Part shown: one piece after another, positions 46,874-56,280 of the stretch | How positions within the stretch are numbered: position 1 is the stretch's first letter | Layout of the letters: every line of letters begins with the position of its first letter | Assembly: GCF_900103265.1 (NCBI RefSeq) | Contig: NZ_FMWX01000001.1 | Span: 496,001-560,000, forward strand | DNA from: Sphingomonas sp. NFR15 | GTDB lineage: Bacteria; Pseudomonadota; Alphaproteobacteria; Sphingomonadales; Sphingomonadaceae | Direction: 5' to 3' | DNA: 64,000 bases | Notes under the pieces: generated by a model | Told to the model about the DNA's origin: nothing | Seen by the model: only the letters and a program-made list of their open reading frames with translations | Databases searched by the model: none | Made by a program: the position numbers and the translations under genes

Positions 46874-47440
46874 ATGCCGATGGACCCCATGCCCGATCTA
46901 TCCGCGCTCTCGCTCGCCGAGATCGCGCGGCTCGCCGAAGACCAGAAACTGCCGCCGATCGAGCGGTGGAACCCCACGCATTGCGGGGACAGCGAAATGC
47001 GCATCGCGCGCGACGGCACCTGGTATCATCAGGGTTCGCCGATCGGACGCGAGGCGATGGTGCGGCTGTTCTCGACGATCCTCCGGCGCGAGCCCGATGG
47101 CAGCCACGTGCTCGTCACCCCGGTCGAGAAGCTCGACATCGAAGTCGAGGACGCGCCGTTCGTCGCGGTCGAGCTGAAGGCGGACGGCGCGGGCGCGGCG
47201 CAATCGCTCGTCTTCCGGCTCAACACCGGCGATCTCGTCACCGCCGGGCCCGATCATCCGCTGCGCTTCGTCGCGGGTGAGGATGGCCCCCGTCCCTATC
47301 TCGCGGTGCGCGGCGGGATGGAGGCGCTGGTCGCGCGCCCGGTCTATTACGAACTCGCCAACCTCGCGATCGCGGGAGGCGACGAACCGCCGGGCCTGTG
47401 GAGCAAGGGCGCGTTCTTCCCGCTGGAGCCGGCCGAATGA
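46874..47440 (+). CDS. DUF1285 protein
   Basis: 188 residues; three in-frame ATGs (46874, 46880, 46889) compete, and I took the first. Sequence landmarks of DUF1285: LPPIERWNPTHCGDSEMRIARDGTWYHQGSPIGREAMVRLFSTILRRE and YLAVRGGMEALVARPVYYELANLA. The family fold is known from structural genomics but no function is assigned. Its stop overlaps the next start by four bases, so it is coupled to the NUDIX gene. Confidence 0.9.
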   Translation: MPMDPMPDLSALSLAEIARLAEDQKLPPIERWNPTHCGDSEMRIARDGTWYHQGSPIGREAMVRLFSTILRREPDGSHVLVTPVEKLDIEVEDAPFVAVELKADGAGAAQSLVFRLNTGDLVTAGPDHPLRFVAGEDGPRPYLAVRGGMEALVARPVYYELANLAIAGGDEPPGLWSKGAFFPLEPAE

Positions 47441-48039
47441 CGCTGGTCGAACGGCTGCGCCACGCGCTCGCCGCCGGCCATGCCCAGGATACCACGCTGC
47501 TGACCGGCGATCACGTCGCGGGCGAACCGATCGATACCGGCGCGGACATCGGCGCGGCGGTGCTGGTGCCGGTCACCGATCGCGACCGCCCCGGCGTCAT
47601 CCTCACGCGCCGCACCGACACGCTGAAGCGCCACGCCGGGCAGGTCGCCTTTCCCGGCGGGCGGATCGATCCCGAAGACGCTGACGCGGTCGCCGCCGCG
47701 CTGCGCGAGGCGGAGGAAGAGATCGCCCTGCCCCGCGACCGCGTGACCGTCGTCGGCGAGAGCGATCCGTATCGGACGATCACCGGCTTCCGGGTGACGC
47801 CGGTGGTGGCCGTGGTCCCGCCCGATCTCGTGCTGGTGCCGAGCGCCGTCGAAGTCGCCGAGGTGTTCGAGGTGCCGCTCGATTTCCTGCTCGATTCGGG
47901 GAACCACCTCGAAGTGGCGGTCGAGTGGCAGGGCCACGATCGCCATTATTACGAGATCCTGTGGGGCGGCCAGCGCATCTGGGGCGCGACCGCGGCGATG
48001 ATCGTCAACCTGTCGCGGCGGTTGCGATGGGCGGGTTGA
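47437..48039 (+). CDS. CoA pyrophosphatase (NUDIX)
   Basis: 200 residues. The extended NUDIX box is RHAGQVAFPGGRIDPEDADAVAAALREAEEEIAL, with the NuCoA signature (LxRTDTLKRHAGQ) before it, matching CoA diphosphatases that split CoA to 3',5'-ADP and phosphopantetheine. ATGA overlap on the 5' side; its TGA overlaps the cca start (TGATG). Confidence 0.93.
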   Translation: MTLVERLRHALAAGHAQDTTLLTGDHVAGEPIDTGADIGAAVLVPVTDRDRPGVILTRRTDTLKRHAGQVAFPGGRIDPEDADAVAAALREAEEEIALPRDRVTVVGESDPYRTITGFRVTPVVAVVPPDLVLVPSAVEVAEVFEVPLDFLLDSGNHLEVAVEWQGHDRHYYEILWGGQRIWGATAAMIVNLSRRLRWAG

Positions 48040-49226
48040 TGCTGCCCCCTGCGGCCTGGCGCGCGCGGGCGGGCCTCGATCGGCTGTGCGCGGCGCTCGG
48101 GCCGGGCGCGGCGCGCTTCGTCGGCGGCGCGGTGCGCGACACCTTGCTCGGGATCGATGTCGCCGACATCGATCTCGCCACCGAACTGCCCCCCGAGGAC
48201 GTGCTCGATCGGTTGCGCGCCGCCGGCATCAAGGCGGTGCCGACCGGCCTCGCCCACGGCACGATCACCGCCGTGCTGCCGGACGGCCCGGTCGAGGTGA
48301 CGACGCTGCGCCGCGACGTCGCGACCGATGGCCGCCACGCCACCGTCGCCTTCACCCAGGCGTGGGAGGAGGATGCAGCGCGCCGCGATTTCACGATCAA
48401 CGCGCTCTATGCCGATCCGATCACCGGCGAGGTGTTCGATTATTTCGGCGGGGTCGCGGATCTCGCCGCGCGGCGCGTGCGCTTCATCGGTGATCCGCTC
48501 CAGCGCATCGCCGAGGATCATCTGCGTATCCTGCGCTTCTTCCGCTTCCATGCGCGCTTCGGCGAGACGGTCGATGCGGCGGGACTCGCGGCGTGCGCAG
48601 CGCGCGCCAACGATCTGATGGCGCTTTCACGTGAGCGGATCGCGGCGGAACTGCTCAAGCTGCTGCTCGCCGACCATGCGGTGCCGACCGTCGCGCTGAT
48701 GATCGGCCACGGCATCTTCCGCCCGGTGCTGCCCGAGATCGTGGCGACGGACCGTCTCGCCCGGCTCGCCGCGCGCGAGGCGGGGAGCGGCACGGTGCCC
48801 AACCCGATCCGCCGCCTCGCCGCGCTGTTGCCCGCCGACGCGGCGATCGCGGAGGATGTCGGCGCCCGGCTGAAGCTCTCCAACCTCGATCGCCGCCGTC
48901 TCGTCGGCGCGACGCAGCCGGCCGGCGATGCTCCCGCGCGGGCGATCGCCTACACGCTCGGCCCCGATCTCGCGATCGACCGGCTGCTGCTGTCGGATCG
49001 CCCGCTCGCCGATGTCGCGGCGATCGCCGGATGGCAGCCGCCGCGCCTGCCGGTGAGCGGCGGCGCGCTGGTCGAACGCGGCGTGCGCAAGGGGCCGGAG
49101 GTCGCCCGGCTGCTTCGCGCGATCGAGGCGGAATGGGTGCGCGAGGACTTCCCCGCACAGCCCCGGCTCGACGCGATCGTTGATGACGCGCTCGATCAGT
49201 GGCGGCGGGTCTCCAGCAGCGCATAA
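48039..49226 (+). CDS. cca: CCA tRNA nucleotidyltransferase
   Basis: 395 residues from the ATG at 48039 (an ATG at 48027 is possible). Class II nucleotidyltransferase motifs: RFVGGAVRDTLLGIDVADIDLATE, RRDFTINALYADP, DPLQRIAEDHLRILRFFRF and ERIAAELLKLL. It repairs or adds the 3' CCA of tRNAs; the two tRNAs in this window already encode CCA. Its 3' end overlaps the convergent GGDEF-EAL gene by 31 bases. Confidence 0.96.
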   Translation: MLPPAAWRARAGLDRLCAALGPGAARFVGGAVRDTLLGIDVADIDLATELPPEDVLDRLRAAGIKAVPTGLAHGTITAVLPDGPVEVTTLRRDVATDGRHATVAFTQAWEEDAARRDFTINALYADPITGEVFDYFGGVADLAARRVRFIGDPLQRIAEDHLRILRFFRFHARFGETVDAAGLAACAARANDLMALSRERIAAELLKLLLADHAVPTVALMIGHGIFRPVLPEIVATDRLARLAAREAGSGTVPNPIRRLAALLPADAAIAEDVGARLKLSNLDRRRLVGATQPAGDAPARAIAYTLGPDLAIDRLLLSDRPLADVAAIAGWQPPRLPVSGGALVERGVRKGPEVARLLRAIEAEWVREDFPAQPRLDAIVDDALDQWRRVSSSA

Positions 49227-50953
49227 GCGTCGGACGCCTCGAGCGGGCGCGCATAGACGAACCCCTGCGCATAGGTGCATCCCAACGCCGCGAGCGTCTG
49301 CGCGAGATCGCTCGACTCGACGCCTTCGGCGGTGGTCTGCATGCCGAGCGCCTGCGCCAGGCTGAGGATCGCACGCACGATCGCCACCTTGTCGCGATCG
49401 GCGAGCATCCCGGTCACGAAGCTGCGGTCGATCTTGAGCACGTCGATCGGCAGCTTCTGGAGATAGGCGAGATTCGAATAGCCGGTGCCGAAATCGTCCA
49501 TCGCGATCGTCGTACCCAGCCCTTTTAGCCCGTGCATGATGCCCGCGATCCGATCGGGATCGGTGACCAGCGCGCTTTCGGTCAGTTCGAGCGTGAAGCG
49601 TGATCCCGGCAGGCCGTGCGTGCTGAGCGCGCTCTCCAGCAGCGGCGTGATGCTGTCGCGCTGAAGCTGGATCGCCGACAGGTTGACCGCGATCTTCACC
49701 CCGCAATCGGCGCCGAACCGCGCGTCCCAGTCGGCCAGCGTACGCACCGATTCCTCGATCGCCCAGCGGCCGAGCGGCACGATCAGCCCCGATTCCTCGG
49801 CGACGGGGATGAAATCGGAGGGGAGAAGCTCCATCCCCGTATCGTCCTTCCAGCGCGCGAGCGCCTCGAACGACACCAGCCGACCCGAGGAGAGATCGTA
49901 GATCGGCTGGTAGTTGAGCCGCAACTGGCCGCGGTCGAGCGCGCGGCGGAGCGCCGTTTCCATGCCGAACTGTTCGCGCGCGATGTCGAACGCCTGCGGT
50001 TGATACGCTTCGGCATGGCCACTGCTCTTGGAGCGCTTCACCGCGAATTGCGCGTGGCGGATCAACTCCTCGGGATCGTCGAGCCGCGCCGCGCCGAAGG
50101 CGACACCGACCGAACAGGCGACGCGAATCTCGAAGCCCGACAAGCGGAACGGCGCGGCCAGCGCGCCCATGACGCGCTTGGTGACCTGCGCGACATCGCT
50201 GGCGCCGTCTTCCACGGCCATGAAGATCGCGAATTCGTCGCCGCCGCTGCGCGCGAGCACGTCATGCGCGCGCAGGACGCCCTTCAGGCGCCGCGCCACC
50301 GTGATGAGCAGTTCGTCGCCCGACGTCGAACCGAGGCAGGCGTTCACCCGGCTGAAGCGATCGAGATCGAGCATGATGACCGCGTAGCGGAACCGCGCAG
50401 GCGCCTCGTCGAGCAGATGCTCGACCCGGTCGCTGAAGCCGGCGCGGTTGGGCAGCCCGGTCAGGCTGTCGGTCAGCATCGCGCGGCGCAGAGTGTCCTC
50501 GGTGCGCAATTCGGCGGTCTGGTCGACGAAGGTGACGAGGCAACGCCCGTCGGCATTGCGCGCGAGGCGCGCCATCGCGACGCGGAAGTGCCGACGCTCG
50601 GCATGGTCACCGAGCTGGAGCGGGAAATCCCCTTCCAGCCGGTCGCTCTCCACGAACGCGGCGACCCGCTCGCCGATCAGGTCGAGCAGTTGCACGCCAT
50701 CGACCGCGAGCCCTAGGCCCGCCCGCGTGAACGGCGGGTTGGTGACGTCGATCGTGATCGCACCGGCCTTGGCGCGGATCATCATCGCCGGGATCGGCAA
50801 CAGGCCGATCAGCCGCGAGGACATCTGGATGGTGGGCACGATGCCGAACACCCGCTCGACGATGCCGAGCGGCGACAGCGCGCTCGGCACGAGAGGCTTA
50901 TCAAGTCCCATCGCCATCGGCGCTACGGCATACCGGTCAAGAGCATCTGACAC
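49196..50953 (-). CDS. GGDEF-EAL c-di-GMP protein with N-terminal PAS-like region
   Basis: About 585 residues. After an N-terminal sensory-like region (about 1-150, no membrane span) come a GGDEF domain with intact SGGDEF and an EAL domain with FEALARW, VNLSAIQL, LELTESAL, DDFGTGYSNLAYLQKLPIDVLKIDRSFV and AEGVE. All catalytic residues of the phosphodiesterase half are present. The start is uncertain: TTG 50968, GTG 50953 and ATG 50917 are in frame; I used the GTG. It is convergent with cca and follows parC by about 30 bases. Confidence 0.9.
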   Translation of the reverse strand: MSDALDRYAVAPMAMGLDKPLVPSALSPLGIVERVFGIVPTIQMSSRLIGLLPIPAMMIRAKAGAITIDVTNPPFTRAGLGLAVDGVQLLDLIGERVAAFVESDRLEGDFPLQLGDHAERRHFRVAMARLARNADGRCLVTFVDQTAELRTEDTLRRAMLTDSLTGLPNRAGFSDRVEHLLDEAPARFRYAVIMLDLDRFSRVNACLGSTSGDELLITVARRLKGVLRAHDVLARSGGDEFAIFMAVEDGASDVAQVTKRVMGALAAPFRLSGFEIRVACSVGVAFGAARLDDPEELIRHAQFAVKRSKSSGHAEAYQPQAFDIAREQFGMETALRRALDRGQLRLNYQPIYDLSSGRLVSFEALARWKDDTGMELLPSDFIPVAEESGLIVPLGRWAIEESVRTLADWDARFGADCGVKIAVNLSAIQLQRDSITPLLESALSTHGLPGSRFTLELTESALVTDPDRIAGIMHGLKGLGTTIAMDDFGTGYSNLAYLQKLPIDVLKIDRSFVTGMLADRDKVAIVRAILSLAQALGMQTTAEGVESSDLAQTLAALGCTYAQGFVYARPLEASDAYALLETRRH

Positions 50954-50996
50954 GTCCTTTCGTCGCAACCGAAACGATACGCAAGAAGCGTTTGCT

Positions 50997-53252
50997 TCAG
51001 AAGCGATTATCGCGCGGGAACCCGTTCGGTGGCATCCGCCCGGCGGCGCCGCGCGCCGATCGCCAGAAGGTCAGGTCCGTTTCGGTGCGGGTTCGCCCGC
51101 TCTCGCCGCCCATCGTCCAGCTAAGCCCCTGCGCGAGCACGAAGGGGATCGCATCGGAAAGGCCGCCATCGTTGTAGCGTTGGAACTGCACCCCCTGCCC
51201 GCGCGCCATTTCGGGCAGCTCGGCGAGCGCGAAGACGAGCAGCCGGCGGTTCTCGCCGATCACCGCGATCTGGTCGGCGGTCGGATCGACCGGCCGCACC
51301 ACCTTCAGCTTGGCGCCCGCGCGCGGGGTGACGACGGTCTTGCCCTTGCGCGTCTCGGCCAGCGTCTCCGCCACCGGCACGATGAAGCCGCGACCGTCGC
51401 TCGCCGCGACCAGCAGTTTCTCCGCCATGCTCGCGCGGAACAGGCCGACGATCTCGATCGCGCCGTCGAGATCGATCATCAGCCGCACCGGCTCGCCGAA
51501 CCCGCGCCCGCCGGGCAGTTTGTCCGCGCCGAGCGTGAAGAAGCGGCCATTGTCGGCGGCGAGCAGGATCTTGTCGGTGGTCTGCGCGGTCAGGCTGAAC
51601 AGCGGGCCGTCGCCTTCCTTGAACTTCGCCGCCGCGATTCCCGCCGCGTCGAGATGCCCCTTGATCGCGCGAATCCAGCCGCGCTGCGACAGCAGGATCG
51701 TGACCGGCTCGCGCTCGATCATCGCCTCGAGCGGGATATCGCGTGCGGGCGCGGCTTCCTCGATCGTGGTGCGGCGCTTGCCGAGCGCGGTCTCGGGGCC
51801 GTAGCGGTCACGCAGCTTGCCGAAGTCGCGCTTCAACCGCGTGCGCTGCCGCGCCTCGCTGCCGAGCAGCGCCTCCAGCGCGCCCCGCTCGCTCTCCAGC
51901 CCGTCGCGCTCCTTGCGGATCTCCATCTCCTCGAGCTTGCGCAAGCGCCGCAGCCGCATGTCGAGGATCGCCTCGGCCTGCCGGTCGGTCAACCCGAACT
52001 CGGCGATCATCACCGGCTTGGGCTCATCCTCGGTGCGGATGATCTCGATGACGCGATCGAGGTTGAGATAGGCGATCAGATAACCGTCGAGCAGTTCAAG
52101 CCGGTCGGCGATCTTGGCGAGCCGGTGCTCGCTCTTGCGGCGCAGGATGACGAACTGATGCTCGACCCACGCGAGCAGCGCCTCACGCAAGCTCATCACG
52201 CGCGGCGTGCGCGTCTTGTCGAGCACGTTGAGGTTGAGGCTGAAGCGCGATTCGAGATCGGAGAGGCGGAACAGGCTCTCCATCAGCAGTTGCGGATCGA
52301 CGCTGCGGCTGCGCGGCTCGATAACGACGCGGATTTCGCTGTCCGATTCATCGCGGATGTCGGCCAGGATCGGCAGCTTCTTCTCGTTGATGATCGCCGC
52401 GATTTGCTCGATCAGCTTGCCCTTCTGCACGCCGTAGGGGATTTCGGTGACGATCGCGTTCCACGTGCCGCGCCCCTGATCCTCGACATGCCAGCGCGCG
52501 CGCACGCGAAACCCGCCGCGCCCGGTGCGATAGGTCTCGGCAAGCGCGGCGGGCGAATCGACGACGAGGCCGCCGGTCGGGAAGTCCGGCCCGCGCACCA
52601 GCGCCCCCACCGCCGCATCGTCCGCCTCGGGCTGATCGACCAGCAGGATCGCCGCCTCGTACAGTTCGGCGACGTTGTGCGGCGGGATGCTCGTCGCCAT
52701 GCCGACCGCGATGCCGGCCGCGCCATTGGCGAGCAGATTGGGGAAGGCGCCGGGGAACAGCTCGGGCTCGTTGTCCTCGCCATTGTAGGTCGGCCGGTAA
52801 TCGACCGCATCCTCGTCGAGCCCATCCATCAGGTCGATCGCGACCTGTGTCAGCCGCGCCTCGGTGTAGCGATAGGCGGCGGCGTTATCGCCATCGATAT
52901 TGCCGAAATTGCCCTGCCCGTCGACCAGCGGGTAGCGCATCGCGAAATCCTGCGCGAGCCGCACCATCGCGTCATAGACCGACTGGTCGCCGTGCGGATG
53001 ATATTTGCCGATCACGTCGCCGACGACGCGCGCGCTCTTCTTATAGCCCTGCGCCGGATCGAGCCTAAGCAGCCGCATCGCCCACAGCAGCCGGCGATGC
53101 ACCGGCTTCAGCCCGTCGCGCACGTCGGGCAGCGAGCGCGCGGTGATCGTCGACAGCGCATAGACCAGATACCGGTCCGAAAGTGCGCTGTCGAACGGGG
53201 CGTCGAGAATGCCGATCGGCGGGGTGTCGGGCGGCAGGTCGGTGTTGGCCAT
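50997..53252 (-). CDS. parC: DNA topoisomerase IV subunit A
   Basis: 751 residues. The winged-helix region has [69 protein letters not shown] with the DNA-cleaving Tyr, and the C-terminal beta-pinwheel. ParC rather than GyrA is indicated by its shorter C-terminal domain and the GILDAPF start. It decatenates chromosomes with ParE. The ATG at 53252 is preceded by a 40-base gap after the LysR gene. Confidence 0.95.
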   Translation of the reverse strand: MANTDLPPDTPPIGILDAPFDSALSDRYLVYALSTITARSLPDVRDGLKPVHRRLLWAMRLLRLDPAQGYKKSARVVGDVIGKYHPHGDQSVYDAMVRLAQDFAMRYPLVDGQGNFGNIDGDNAAAYRYTEARLTQVAIDLMDGLDEDAVDYRPTYNGEDNEPELFPGAFPNLLANGAAGIAVGMATSIPPHNVAELYEAAILLVDQPEADDAAVGALVRGPDFPTGGLVVDSPAALAETYRTGRGGFRVRARWHVEDQGRGTWNAIVTEIPYGVQKGKLIEQIAAIINEKKLPILADIRDESDSEIRVVIEPRSRSVDPQLLMESLFRLSDLESRFSLNLNVLDKTRTPRVMSLREALLAWVEHQFVILRRKSEHRLAKIADRLELLDGYLIAYLNLDRVIEIIRTEDEPKPVMIAEFGLTDRQAEAILDMRLRRLRKLEEMEIRKERDGLESERGALEALLGSEARQRTRLKRDFGKLRDRYGPETALGKRRTTIEEAAPARDIPLEAMIEREPVTILLSQRGWIRAIKGHLDAAGIAAAKFKEGDGPLFSLTAQTTDKILLAADNGRFFTLGADKLPGGRGFGEPVRLMIDLDGAIEIVGLFRASMAEKLLVAASDGRGFIVPVAETLAETRKGKTVVTPRAGAKLKVVRPVDPTADQIAVIGENRRLLVFALAELPEMARGQGVQFQRYNDGGLSDAIPFVLAQGLSWTMGGESGRTRTETDLTFWRSARGAAGRMPPNGFPRDNRF

Positions 53253-53291
53253 GTGTTCCGGTTAATCGGGTTTGCCGCGCGAGGGAAGCTC

Positions 53292-54188
53292 TCACACCGG
53301 CAGCGGCACGCCCCGCGCCAGTTCCGCCAGCAGCCATTCGCGGAAGCGCTTGATCTTCGGCACGTTCCGCCGCGCCTCCGGGTACACCAGCCAATAGGCG
53401 TGGCCGCGCGTCGAGACCTGTTCGAACGGGCGCACCAGCTTGCCGTCGGCGAGGTCGTTGCGCCAGAAGAACGGCGTCAGCATCGCCATGCCCTGCCCGG
53501 CGATCGCGGCATGCCCCTCATGCGCCTGCGAATCGAGCCGCACGCCGGGCGGCGGCTTACCCTCGGGCACGTCCACCCCAGCCTCACGCAGCCAATAGGG
53601 CCACCAGATGTCATGCCGGCTGATGATCGGCAGCCGCAACAGATCCTCGGGCGTGAACGGGCCGTAGCGCTTGAGGAAGCCGGGGCTGCACATCGGCGTG
53701 AAGTCGATCTCGATCAGCTTGTGCTCGGCGAGATCGGGCCAGCCGCCCACGCCGGCGCGGATCGCGACATCGACGTCGTCGGTCACGAAATCCGCCATCG
53801 CGTCGCTGGTCAGCACCCGCACCGCCGTCTCGGGATGCGCGACCTGGAAGCTGCCGAGCCGCCACGCCAGCCAGGCGTTGGCGAAGGTGTTCGAGGTTGA
53901 GATCGTCAGCAGCGCGCCGTCGTCGGCGCGCACGGCGGCGAAGGCGGTGTCGAGCGTGTCGAACGCGCCCGTCACCTGCGGCGACAGCCGCCGCCCCGCC
54001 TCCGTGAGCAGCACGCGCTTCTTCTCGCGCCGGAACAGCGGCACGCCGAGCCGCTCCTCGATCAATTTGATCTGATAGCTGACCGCCGCCTGGGTCATGC
54101 CGAGTTCGGCGGCGGCGGCGGTGAAATTCTCATGCCGCGCCGCCGCCTCGAACACCCGGACGGCGGCGAGAGGCGGAATGCGGCGCAT
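53292..54188 (-). CDS. LysR-family regulator (GcvA-like)
   Basis: 298 residues. The winged helix-turn-helix (residues 1-60) reads IPPLAAVRVFEAAARHENFTAAAAELGMTQAAVSYQIKLIEERLGVPLFRR, with a LysR substrate domain behind. GcvA-like regulators of glycine cleavage and amidase/lactamase genes have this start. No operon with an obvious inducible target lies next to it. Its target and inducer are unknown. Confidence 0.9.
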   Translation of the reverse strand: MRRIPPLAAVRVFEAAARHENFTAAAAELGMTQAAVSYQIKLIEERLGVPLFRREKKRVLLTEAGRRLSPQVTGAFDTLDTAFAAVRADDGALLTISTSNTFANAWLAWRLGSFQVAHPETAVRVLTSDAMADFVTDDVDVAIRAGVGGWPDLAEHKLIEIDFTPMCSPGFLKRYGPFTPEDLLRLPIISRHDIWWPYWLREAGVDVPEGKPPPGVRLDSQAHEGHAAIAGQGMAMLTPFFWRNDLADGKLVRPFEQVSTRGHAYWLVYPEARRNVPKIKRFREWLLAELARGVPLPV

Positions 54189-54301
54189 GCCCGTTTGATA
54201 AGCCCAGCTTGTCGATCATGTCGAGCGCTTTGTTGGCGCTCCCATGCGCATCGTGCCATTACGGTCCCGCGCGCACCGAATTGGAAACGAGGAGGATTGC
54301 C

Positions 54302-54466
54302 ATGCACGACGATTTTCACGGACCCGAATGGGCCGACCAGCACAAACGAGTTAGCGACATGATCCATAAGCTTTTCACGGCGACGATGGCCGCCTTCCAG
54401 CGCCTGAACGAGGACCAGTTCGCCGCCCCGTGGCGGCGCGAGGTGAAGCGGAAGGAGTGCCGCTGA
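54302..54466 (+). CDS. Small hypothetical protein (54 residues)
   Basis: The ATG at 54302 has an excellent site (GAGGAGG, six bases away). The protein is rich in charged and aromatic residues: MHDDFHGPEWADQHKRVSDMIHKLF, then EDQFAAPWRREVKRKEC. No family is recognised. The strong ribosome site and absence of overlap with other genes support it. Confidence 0.6.
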   Translation: MHDDFHGPEWADQHKRVSDMIHKLFTATMAAFQRLNEDQFAAPWRREVKRKECR

Positions 54467-54541
54467 GGCTGTGACCGGGCGCACTTGTCGGCCTCCCGCG
54501 ATCGTTTATGTTACAGTGTAACGTACTCGGAGGGGGCAACG

Positions 54542-55390
54542 ATGCGCTTGGTCTGGCTGGTAATCGCGAGCGCCGCATTGGCGGGTTGCGACAAAGCGGG
54601 TCACACGGCGAAGATGAACACGTTCGACGTTGCCGCACCGGCTGCGGACACGTCGGGCGCGCCGAAGATCGCGTACAGCTATTCGGTCACCTACCGGATT
54701 GACGCCGGCAGCATCGCCGGAGTGCAGGCGAAGCAGGTCGCGCTCTGCACCGCCCTTGGCGGCGCGCGCTGCCGGATCATCAAGACGAGCGTCGGAACCG
54801 ACACCATCGAGGGCGGCACGAACGGCCAGACCAGCTTGCTGGTAGCGGCTGGCATCGCCAACGGTTTCAATGCCAAGCTCGACGCTGTCGTCGTTGCCGC
54901 CGGCGGAACGGTCCAGTCGCGCTCGACCAATGCGGAAGATATCACCAAGCAGACCATCGACACCGACGCCCGTGTCCGCGCCAAGCAGGCGCTGGCCGAT
55001 CGGCTGCTCGCGCTGATCCAGCATGGCAGCGGCAACGTCGGCGATCTCGTCGCTGCCGAAAAGGCGTATTCGGACACGCAAGAAGAAGTCGATGCGGCGC
55101 GCAGTCTTCAGGCGGAACTGCGCCAACGCGTCGCGATGTCGCAGATCGACGTGGACTATACTTCATCCGATCCACGCTCGATATTCGCTCCCGTCCGACG
55201 CAGCGCTCGCACTGCCGGCGAGTCGTTCGGGAACAGCCTGGCGGCGTTGCTCACCTTCGTGATCGTTGCGCTGCCGTGGGTCGCTTTGCTGGCGTTGCTG
55301 CTCTGGCTCAAGCGGCGACTCGGCTGGCGCTGGTCGTTGCGTAAACGCATCACCCGGCGCCGGACAGACGCTGCCCCGCCAAGCGACTGA
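54542..55390 (+). CDS. DUF4349 lipoprotein
   Basis: 282 residues from the ATG at 54542 with GGAGG before it. Lipoprotein signal SAALAGC, then a DUF4349 domain with SYSVTYRIDAGSIAGVQ, a central coiled-coil (about residues 160-205: ALADRLLALIQHGSGNVGDLVAAEKAYSDTQEEVDAARSLQAEL) and a C-terminal membrane segment (TFVIVALPWVALLALLLWL) before a basic tail. Function unknown; envelope-anchored at both ends. Confidence 0.85.
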   Translation: MRLVWLVIASAALAGCDKAGHTAKMNTFDVAAPAADTSGAPKIAYSYSVTYRIDAGSIAGVQAKQVALCTALGGARCRIIKTSVGTDTIEGGTNGQTSLLVAAGIANGFNAKLDAVVVAAGGTVQSRSTNAEDITKQTIDTDARVRAKQALADRLLALIQHGSGNVGDLVAAEKAYSDTQEEVDAARSLQAELRQRVAMSQIDVDYTSSDPRSIFAPVRRSARTAGESFGNSLAALLTFVIVALPWVALLALLLWLKRRLGWRWSLRKRITRRRTDAAPPSD

Positions 55391-55487
55391 TTGCGCGCCC
55401 CGCGCGCTTTCGGTATAGCGTCAGGCCTTCCCGCCCCGGCCGCGCGTCCCGCGATGCCGGGGCCGCTCATTTCAGGGGTATCGCCGC

Positions 55488-56267
55488 ATGGCTCGCCGCC
55501 GCCAGATCTACGAGGGCAAGGCCAAGATTCTCTACGAGGGTCCGGAGCCGGGCACGCTGATCCAGTATTTCAAGGACGACGCCACCGCGTTCAACGCCCA
55601 GAAAAAGGGCACGATCAACGGCAAGGGCGTGCTCAACAACCGGATTTCCGAGCACATCTTCACGCTGCTCGGCCAGATCGGCGTGCCGACGCACTTCATC
55701 CGCCGGCTCAACATGCGCGAGCAGTTGATCCGCCAGGTCGAGATCGTGCCGATCGAAGTCGTGGTGCGCAACGTCGTCGCGGGGTCGCTCGCGAAGCGGC
55801 TTGGCATCGAGGAGGGTACGCCGCTCCCGCGCACGATCATCGAATATTATTACAAGGACGATGCGCTCGGCGATCCGATGATCACCGACGAGCATATCTC
55901 GGCGTTCGGCTGGGCGAGCCAGGAGGAGATGCACGACATCGCCGACCTCGCGATCCGCGTGAACGATTTCCTGAGCGGGCTGTTCGCCGGGATCGGCATC
56001 CGCCTGGTCGACTTCAAGCTCGAGTTCGGCCGCATCTGGGACAATGATTTCGGCCGGATCATCCTCGCCGACGAGATCAGCCCGGATGGATGCCGCCTGT
56101 GGGACATCGCGACCAACGAGAAGCTCGACAAGGATCGCTTCCGCCGCGATCTCGGCGGCGAGGTCGAGGCGTATCAGGAGGTCGCGCGCCGGCTCGGCCT
56201 GCTTCCCGAAGGCGCGGAGAACGCGGTCCTCGATCTCGAACAACACCGGCTGAACCGCGGCAAATAA
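55488..56267 (+). CDS. purC: Phosphoribosylaminoimidazole-succinocarboxamide synthase
   Basis: 259 residues. The SAICAR synthase motifs are [81 protein letters not shown] and [29 protein letters not shown]. It joins aspartate to CAIR in purine synthesis. First gene of the pur run, separated from purS by a membrane-protein gene. Confidence 0.97.
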   Translation: MARRRQIYEGKAKILYEGPEPGTLIQYFKDDATAFNAQKKGTINGKGVLNNRISEHIFTLLGQIGVPTHFIRRLNMREQLIRQVEIVPIEVVVRNVVAGSLAKRLGIEEGTPLPRTIIEYYYKDDALGDPMITDEHISAFGWASQEEMHDIADLAIRVNDFLSGLFAGIGIRLVDFKLEFGRIWDNDFGRIILADEISPDGCRLWDIATNEKLDKDRFRRDLGGEVEAYQEVARRLGLLPEGAENAVLDLEQHRLNRGK

Positions 56268-56280
56268 GCGCGCGGGCGGC

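Noticed and set aside
50448..53900. An open frame of 1150 codons on the plus strand opposite parC and its neighbours
   Set aside because: It is a shadow of GC-rich minus-strand genes. The translation is Arg/Ala/Asp-rich with no domain, while parC and the GGDEF-EAL gene on the other strand are complete.
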